Positions 56,781 through 64,000 of a stretch of 64,000 nt of DNA are shown piece after piece. Source of the DNA: Spodoptera frugiperda. Taxonomy: Eukaryota > Arthropoda > Insecta > Lepidoptera > Noctuidae. The stretch covers positions 11,352,001-11,416,000 of the forward strand of contig NC_064214.1 in NCBI RefSeq assembly GCF_023101765.2, read 5' to 3'. The position numbers were made by a program, and so were the translations under genes. Numbering within the stretch: position 1 is the first letter of the stretch; each line of letters starts with the position of its first letter. Under the pieces are notes generated by a model. That model did no database searches and was not told the origin of the DNA. It saw nothing but the letters and a program-made list of their open reading frames with translations.

Positions 56781-56981
56781 TTACGATGGTCTATTGCACG
56801 ATGGCCAAGTCAATCTCTTTTTTGTAACACCTTTTCGTTCAGATTTTTTTTCAGTAATCAAAATGTCCTGTAATCTGACTGGTGTTAGTAAATATTGTTG
56901 ACTATCAAGACATACCAATTGCGCACTACTAAAATAATCTTTAAAGTTGTCGTAGCTTGCATGCCATATACAAAATCTCTG
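56781..56981 (-). CDS. Spliced-looking terminal exon inside the TA-flanked element
   Basis: On the minus strand a strong acceptor (long pyrimidine tract, then TTTTATTACCAG) opens a frame at 56981. It reads QRFCIWHASYDNFKDYFSSA and continues through QQYLLTPVRLQDILITEKK and KKRLTWPSCNRPS to TAA at 56781-56783. An AATAAA signal follows 25 bases after the stop (56756-56751). The composition and basic C-terminus look genuinely coding. I do not recognise the family; it may be the end of the element's own protein or captured host sequence. No upstream exon was found inside the element. Confidence 0.45.
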   Translation of the reverse strand, partial: QRFCIWHASYDNFKDYFSSAQLVCLDSQQYLLTPVRLQDILITEKKSERKGVTKKRLTWPSCNRPS

Positions 56982-57671
56982 CTGGTAATAAAACAAAAAA
57001 TAAGAAGAGAAAAAATAAATAGAAAGAAATAAGAAGAGATGATGATATTCTAGGGAAACCAATTTATCAGCATGCTTCTGATCCAATTATCAGCACCATG
57101 CTAACATTTGGATTTTGATGGTATAAACTACTTTTACAAAGCAAAATCAATTCTTTGCATAAAATAAACGTAATTTACATTAAAAAATATGAAATTAGTA
57201 TTTATGTACTTTTTTCCATTTATCATCACCAGTGCTGATAATTTAGAATTTACAAAATATTCGATCCATTTATCAGCACTACGTATTTTACCAATTAATC
57301 ACCAGAACCTCAAATTCTATTCTTCAGATTATCATCAAATATAATCCCAAATATCAGAGAAATCAGTAGTTTCAATATTAAATTTGTAAAAGATACGATA
57401 TATCATAAAATGTAAACACGTGACCTTAACGGCGATCACAAGAAACAGGCAAAAACAGAAGAAACTGCAGGACACAAATGTTTGTTTACATAATTTCCAT
57501 CAATTTGAGGTCTCAAAGTATGATTTTCCCAATAGCAGGATTCCAAAAACATACATTTATTTATTTATAAGTGTGGAAACCCAAATTAGTAAGTGAAAAC
57601 CTTAGAATTGGTTGATTTATTCAGAGTGCTGATAATTTGGTGCAGTGCTAGCAATTGGGTAGTTGCCCCTA

Positions 57672-58319
57672 TATATTATTATTTTTTACAAGTTAGGTGA
57701 GTTTGTATAAGGAGTAATGTACTTCTTCTATAGGGGTCTGTCCTAGTCTCATAAAACCATAAAATAAAAACCAGTCGATATCATAACGCAATTTGTAACT
57801 TAGCGCCTGTTTCACCACCTTCATATAAGTGCCCGATAAACTTATGTGACAGATAGTGCATACAAATTACGTTTTAATTGTGAAAGAAGTCCTTAGTATT
57901 CTTTTGTTTTCCTTCATTTCTCTAATATTCTCGAAACTACGCATAAGATCGTGTAATTTTGTGGCTGGCGCTTATGAGACACGTTGTCATATACATTTTT
58001 TTCACCATGATATAAAGGATTCTTTTCACATATATGGTCCATATATTGCCAAAACACTTTAGTTAGTATTCTGGTGATGTTGAATATCTTGTATTCTAGA
58101 AAAAAACATAGCTAACATGAGATTTTTTCCTGGAACGTATTGTAACTATGCGATATTATTATTTTCTTTTTCAAAGAATTATCGTCTACGTTTTCGTAGA
58201 TTTTGTTTTTTGTATGAAAGCCTTGTTAGGCTTCTTAGTTCTCTTAATTACCTTCTTATACTCTTTTATTAAATTCTTGACTGAAGTTTCAAGGAATATT
58301 TTAAAAAATACAATAATTT
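57672..58319. other. Intergenic, nothing recognised
   Basis: Hydrophobic short frames at 57856 and 58148 are what T-rich sequence yields by chance. Confidence 0.4.
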
Positions 58320-58792
58320 ATGTTTTGTAAAGTTAATATACATGTTTTTTATACTATAGGTTTTTTATTTATTGTAATTGGTTTTTATACTATGGGAGTG
58401 AAATTTGAGACAAAACATAAATTATTAAGTTCAAATAACTGTAATAACGTTACTGCAAACGAGGAAACAAAAGTATTTCTACCCGCAAAAGAATACGAAT
58501 CAATTGAAAAACTTCATTTCCAACCGTATTTCAATCATAGTATACAGATTAATCAATTCCAACAGGGCATTTTTAATAAAACAAAATTCCGAATAAGTTT
58601 CGGCAAAGGTTGGCGACGTAATGGTATCGCGTTGGAGGTCCAAACATTCCCAAACTGTTCGACTGACGGTCTGAACCTTTGATAACGAATAAGCAAAATA
58701 CTTTCATTTTAAAAGAAAATTCACTTTGCTTGTATAAGTGGGATCTTCTTATGATCTGGAACGAGGTTCGAGGTAAAAGCTATTTCGCTTAA
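58320..58792 (+). pseudogene. Frameshifted coding relic, membrane-anchored or secreted protein
   Basis: ATG 58320 opens 120 codons: a hydrophobic segment at about residues 8-28, then a polar region with four N-glycosylation sequons (NVT, NHS, NKT, NCS) and a balanced composition (KEYESIEKLHFQPYF, FRISFGKGWRRNG). This pattern fits a type II membrane or secreted protein. The frame stops at TGA 58680-58682. In another frame, sequence just after the FPNCSTD region continues as SEPLITNKQNTFILKEN and KWDLLMIWNEVRGKSYFA to TAA 58790-58792. A small frameshift near 58665 would link the two; an intron is less likely at this spacing. An ACTATAG acceptor-like site at 58355-58361 means the ATG may not be the real start. 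I cannot name the family. Confidence 0.4.
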
Positions 58793-59888
58793 GAAATATA
58801 TAGACCATCTATAATGGTTTTTAAGAAATTCTCTTTCCTTCCTCGTATTTGATCCCGATTTTTGTGAAATTGGGGTTTATTTATGAATACTATGATTTTA
58901 TTTCATTAAAATTACTATGGTTTCAGAAATCAAATTATTATTTTCTTTACAGATTTTGTAATGAAAAATTTAGTGTAATATAACAAGAGTGAAATCACAG
59001 GAAATTGTTTGTAGTAAGCCGAAATAAAGTCATAATAACATTTTAGTTTATCTACGAATTATTATCAACGTTGCGAGTTTAAACAACTATTTGTTTTGAT
59101 TTATTAATTAATTTGTCATTATTATATTATTTAATCAGTTATGATAGATGTTTGCGATGAAAGGTACATGTTTACAAAATGTCGACTAACTAATCCCACC
59201 GATAGATAGATTACCTGCACATAATTAATTGGTTTATAATCTATCAACTAACATGTGACATGGTATTGATAATATTATTTTAACCGATATTAGATGGTTT
59301 AGTGGTTTAGTATAATCTAAGTAAGTAGGTATCTAGTAACTACATAGATTAGATTTGTGAGCTCTGTGATCCAAATTATTGAATCAACGCTTACTATCAC
59401 ACTCCAGAGTCATTAAATGGTTAATTAAACCAGTTCTTAGCAATTGTTTTCGGAACTAAATCGTTACTAATGTGTCTGTTAACGGCAGTTAAAGCAAGAT
59501 CTTTACAAAAAAAGCCTTAAATACTCTCCTACTAAATTTTTTATTTTATTAAAAGTCAAGAGATGCACCTTTCTTAGCAAGCTGTTAAAAGCAGCAAAGA
59601 GTAATGAGCTGTTTAATTTTAATCCTGGCAACTTTCTAGAAGCTAAATAAAATACTGGCAACCCCGGCATCGTTGCTTGAGGCACCGTAAATTGTTTAAG
59701 CCAATACTTTATTCTTCCTTACTTTGAGACTAGCTCATCTATCAGGTAAATAAAACTAAATAGGGATTGTTTGAATTTATATAAATCCTTTAGAACTGTA
59801 GTCTTATTGTTTTATTCTGAATCACAGTTGACTAATGCCTTTGTTACAATAGATACTGTAGTTTTAATTAAAACTACTATCCTTTTTT
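58793..59888. other. Intergenic, nothing recognised
   Basis: AT-rich; an AATAAA near 59022 is not tied to any gene. Confidence 0.45.
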
Positions 59889-60056
59889 TAAACGTTGCCG
59901 CACACTAAGATTTTCTTACAAGCATACAAGTTCACATTCACAAATCACCCAGACATAAAACAACAATTCGTGGATCCCACAAAGAGTTGCTCCGTGCGGG
60001 AATGTAACTGCTACACGTTGCGTGGCAGCCGGTTGCCCAGCCACCGCAAAAACCGT
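59889..60056 (-). repeat. tRNA-derived SINE family A
   Basis: On the minus strand: GCGGTGGCTGGGCAACCGG, CTGCCACGCAACGTGTAGC, TCCCGCACGGAGCAACTC, TTGTGGGATCCACGAATTG, GTGTGCGGCAACG. This is one of the better-preserved heads. The 73-codon plus-strand frame over it is not a gene. Confidence 0.8.
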
Positions 60057-60483
60057 GCAGTCACTATTATTCGCTATTATAGTCTCATTATAGTATTATG
60101 TTGCTTTTATTTATAAAAGTAATAAAACTCATTGTTCTAGGAACCATGATTACCTATTTTGTTATATATATACCAACTTGCTATTTTATGTATTCTGAAA
60201 ACGAAACCCCGAGAAAAGATGAAATATTCTCAGAAATCTAATCTTGACATTGTCAACTAATTCATTTTACTAAGCTGACTTGTTATGACAAAGGGAATTG
60301 TGAAAGAATATTATTCACATTTCGTCCTTGAGTGCTGTAAAAGCTTTCTTTTACGAATTTTATTTATGTTTAATGGCAATAGCCTTTTTTTGTAAGATTG
60401 TCTTGTATAGTGACATGACAAATTGTATTTTGTTACAAGTCCCTAGCTTTCACGAGGAAGTTTTCAGTTCTTTTTAAACGTTG

Positions 60484-60600
60484 GGATATTCTCCTGTGTT
60501 GTAGGTGCGTACAAACATTCCTACAAGTTCACATATTCATAACATCCAGACCCAAAACAACCATTTTTGGATCACACACATTTCCAATAGTTTCGCTAAA
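60484..60600 (-). repeat. SINE family A, 3' half
   Basis: On the minus strand: GTGTGATCCAAAAATGG, TTGTTTTGGGTCTGGATG, GAACTTGTAGGAATGTTTGT, ACGCACCTACAACACAGGAG. The tRNA-like head is absent. Confidence 0.7.
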
Positions 60601-61914
60601 AGAAACTATTCACTAACGAATATTCTTCTTAAAAAAGTACTATACCAATACAAAATATAAAAATACTATCCCAATATATATAGAACAACAAACATTTACA
60701 AGTCTTGTTCAAAATTCTATTCACCTTACTTTTTTATCAACTGAACAAAAGAAAAATATTTACAGAAATCAAACGAAAGTACTCCCACAAAACAATCGAT
60801 CTAAGTAGCAACAAAAAATAAAAGTTAGTATCTCAAATCTCTAGAAGAGGTTGCCTTATACAAACTGTGTACGAAGCGTTCGGTTACCGACCTCTTCAAG
60901 ATTGAAACATAAGAATCTCATTATTTTATTTAGCAAACTTTAGCGTGTGTGATACGAAAAAATGTTGTTGCTAACGCTGCTTATCTCCAAGCAATAAAGT
61001 CTAAGTTGGCAAAATATTTTTAGTGATATTGTGTTACTTCCAACAAGGTATTACGTGGAACTTGATGTCAAAACAATTATTTTTTTGGAATATACATAGT
61101 TAAATAGAATTACCTTTTCCCTTGAGGTAGATTTAACTTCAACAATGATTAAAACTCTATTAATGTCACTACAAACAATTATACCTTTGCTAACATGTTC
61201 AGAATGCTTTGAAACTAATTTAGTTTACAAATCAAATAAAAGCTCACAAACAAATTGTACCTTATTCTGAAATGAAATAACTAAAATGCTACAAAGAGCC
61301 TCAAAATGGTTAGTAACAAAGAGAAAATGAACATTTCAATAGCTAAAGTACATTTTATTACATTTATCCTCGATACTAATAACGTATTCACTCGATATAA
61401 GCTATTAAAACCCAGTTCCAAGCTAAACAAATGGTCAATTCGCTTCGCTAAATACTTTATAAATTCCTCCTTGGTTAAATCCATTTGGTACAAATTAATT
61501 TACCGCGGTAAACCTCGTTATCGTTGCCATAATCATAATAAGCTTCAATTAACTACGGTTTAAGTAAATACGTAGCTAGTTTGTAGTTAATGAATTTTTA
61601 GAGTAACGCCTACAGTCGTTTATTTCTCGTTTAGTATTTTCAGTTCCAGTTATTTTGTTCTCTTTGACTGTAATTTGTCTGGATAGTAAGATAAAAGGCA
61701 CAAAGAGCTAACTTAAAAAAATACAACGAATTTCGTTTTAATTTACCAGCGAAATTAATGGAGTCTTAGTAAACATGGAATAAACATAAATAGCCTTGTT
61801 ATAACAAACAATTGTTTAACTCCCAAACCCCATTACGTTAAAGACTGTATATTAAACATCAACCTTAAAACACAGAATGGCCGTCGAAATTATTTAATTT
61901 TAAGACTTTTGAAC
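60601..61914. other. Intergenic, nothing recognised
   Basis: No supported feature. Confidence 0.45.
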
Positions 61915-61962
61915 TCGTAGCGGATTTGCTACGACGTAGTAGAGCTGCTACGCCGTAGCATG
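61915..61962. repeat. Cluster of CTACG/CGTAG inverted motifs
   Basis: GTAGCGGATTTGCTACG, ACGTAGTAGAGCTGCTACG and CCGTAGCA overlap into small hairpins. It resembles a fragment of a dispersed moth repeat. Confidence 0.5.
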
Positions 61963-64000
61963 TGTGCAATCCTCTTTGGTTAAAACCACAACAAAGGAAA
62001 TCATTTATTCTAGTTTTTGCTATGGCTTGGTATATATTGCGAGAGAAAGAATCTTATATCTCCTTATCTTTCCACATGATTGGTTACAATCAGACTTTCC
62101 ATGAAATTGGGTCAACATCCTTTCTGTTATGTATCTGTTAGTAGACGCTATACGTATATATATTTGCGTTGTATAATGCTTCTGTGCATTGAAGGTTTTA
62201 TGTAACAAGATATTTTGTAGAAAACACAAACAAAGATGCTTGGTTTTAGGTATAACTAGCAAAAAGTTTATTAAATTGTAAGTGCACTAGCTATTTCAAG
62301 TATTCAAAAACTGATTATAAATGCGAATATGCAGTCATAACACAAAAAACTACACACACAGTCACAGTCTTATTACAAATAACTTCGAAAATCTTATTTT
62401 AAAATAAATTACTATCAATAATTTATCACATTATTACTTCATCAAAATAAAAACGATGTTTATCACCACAAATCGCAATTCCATCAGTATTGTCTCAATT
62501 GAGTTACTGACCACAATTTCGTCTTCGGTCACATTTTTTCGTCCCTACCAATAAATCTTAGGCACATGAGAGGTAATTTGTTATCAAGTAGTCGACGCAT
62601 GTCTTTGGGGACTTTTGACTTCAAAGGACTGATGTCCACGTTTTTGCTTAACTAATCTTCAATTATAGTCATATGTATGTATGTATATTAAGTTCGGGGA
62701 ACGTGATACGTGTTCGTAGTAGGTGGGGTACACTGAGTTGTCTAAATAGATATTCTTAGTATATACCTACTCATTCCATAAAAAATATTAACGTTAAGTT
62801 AAATCTGCAAAATAGTATATACCAAATCTAGCATGCCTTGAAATATTGTACACTACAGAATTTATTTCTTCAAAATATTGCGATTGATTAGGTAGAAGAA
62901 CTAATATTAAATTTCAAAGTAAAGCATAACAATTTATCCTAGTTTTTTAGTAGTTAGTTTTAAAGTTTGTTTTACCAGGACAATACCCAAACAATTCGTT
63001 AATAGTTTGGGCATTGTCTCCCAGTCAACCTTTGAGTAACGCAAAGATGAAAGTAGCAGGTTATTAAGGACACTTAATAACATAAATAAGGTACCGTATT
63101 GTAATAGTTAATAATCATTACATAAAACTAAACTAAGTTTTCCTACGTAGCTAATGAAAGCATAACATTACCGGTTGTCTAGTCGATATACATCTAAATT
63201 AAAACATATCACAAAACATATATTTCCGTGAAGAATAAAACAGAAGATAATATTATTTATTTTCTAAGAAACACGAAGCTGTGTGACGTGTCTTCCTTTT
63301 CTCGGTCACTTCCAGGAAAAAAGTCTCTTGTAATAATGACCAAGTTTCCCGGTACCACGCTTCATACCTCATTATTGTATGTAATTAAGGTCTTATATCA
63401 TACAGAATTGTATTGTATATTGTTGCTAATTAACCTGCTTGCAACGGTTTGTGAGTTGTAAATTAGTGTTGTTTATGTACCTGCATGTTTATGTTTAGTA
63501 ATGAAAAGAAAAATGGTATGAGCAGTTTCATTATATTTACCAAGCGACATTTTAAATGTAATAAAAGTCTTTTAAAACATGTGTATTTTTCATTTAAATT
63601 AGTAAGCACCCTACAATGCAATATTTTAACATAAAAAAATATGATATGGGATCCTATCCTAGTATTTTGTCGTATTTTGTCAGAGACTTTAAGCAGTGCA
63701 GCACGATCTATTGTTAAGAGTCGTATCCCACGGGTATTTTTTTTTCAATATTTAATTAATTTAAAATGTTTTTAGATAGATAATTTAGGGTACGATGGGG
63801 CTGACGTAGCCTATTAGTTAAAAGCCCCTAAAATTAAATGGATTATTTTTTTTATATAAAAGTATCAACTACTCCCAAAGCCTGGGAATAATAAACCATT
63901 TATTGGTTACAGGATGACTGTCGAACCTCGATAGAAGATTCAGTAGGTAATCATATTATCTAAAACTCTTGAACTTTGGCAAACCAAAACTAAGAATATA
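61963..64000. other. Intergenic, nothing recognised
   Basis: AT-rich with a short GTAT array near 62670. No gene or repeat supported. Confidence 0.45.

Larger units (their letters stand above)
55550..57669. mobile_element. Unclassified 2.1-kb TA-flanked element with motif arrays
   Basis: The ends GGGTAAAGTACCCAATT (left) and AATTGGGTAGTTGCCCC (right) are inverted, and both are flanked by TA (55548-55549, 57670-57671). A motif close to CCAATTATCAGCAC recurs near both ends. On the left it is at 55561, 55751 (variant), 55772 (variant) and 55794. On the right it is at 57059, 57083, 57216, 57266 and 57290 (variant). It appears inverted at 57232, 57625 and 57644. Repeated subterminal sites of this kind usually bind a transposase. 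A TA duplication fits the Tc1/mariner/pogo group, but no transposase core was found, so the class is open. Confidence 0.65.

Overview
The window looks like AT-rich intergenic or intronic DNA from a lepidopteran, most likely a noctuoid moth. The basis is the repeat content: two tRNA-derived SINE families, Helitron-like elements ending in CTAG before a host T, several moth-type dispersed repeats, and an R1-clade retrotransposon. I recognise these families by memory of their sequence style; no database was searched. No complete host gene is visible, and I found no rRNA, free-standing tRNA gene, CRISPR array or bacterial-type operon.

The dominant feature is a full-length, apparently intact R1-clade non-LTR retrotransposon at 46661-52838. 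It is flanked by an identical 12-bp target-site duplication (46649-46660 and 52839-52850). It has a 0.6-kb 5' UTR, ORF1 (gag-like, three CCHC knuckles, 47262-49346), ORF2 (AP endonuclease, reverse transcriptase and a C-terminal CCHC, 49337-52528), and a 3' UTR ending in 26 A residues. It is far more GC-rich than its surroundings. At least four short copies (about 130-150 bp) elsewhere carry only its 3' tail. A hairpin in that tail shows compensatory base changes between copies.

Region by region: 0-7 kb holds foldback and dispersed repeats and a possible small minus-strand gene, with an E-box/TATA/initiator cluster near 6172-6227 and a possible terminal coding exon at 3721-3847. 8-20 kb holds SINEs, foldback copies, Helitron-like elements and three MITE types. 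22.65 kb has a plausible plus-strand core promoter. 24-36 kb holds SINEs, a deletion derivative of a Tc1/mariner-type transposon with recognisable transposase remnants (28142-28828), and a palindromic MITE present as one copy and as a 1.5-unit tandem. 36-46 kb holds further SINE, MITE and LINE relics. 53-64 kb holds a fifth foldback copy, a 2.1-kb TA-flanked element with an array of CCAATTATCAGCAC-like motifs and a spliced-looking minus-strand exon (55550-57669), and a frameshifted coding relic (58320-58792).

Apart from the retrotransposon, no genes here form a pathway. The most unusual items are the 2.1-kb motif-array element, the five-copy foldback family whose centre is found in both orientations relative to one conserved end, and the covarying hairpin in the retrotransposon tail.
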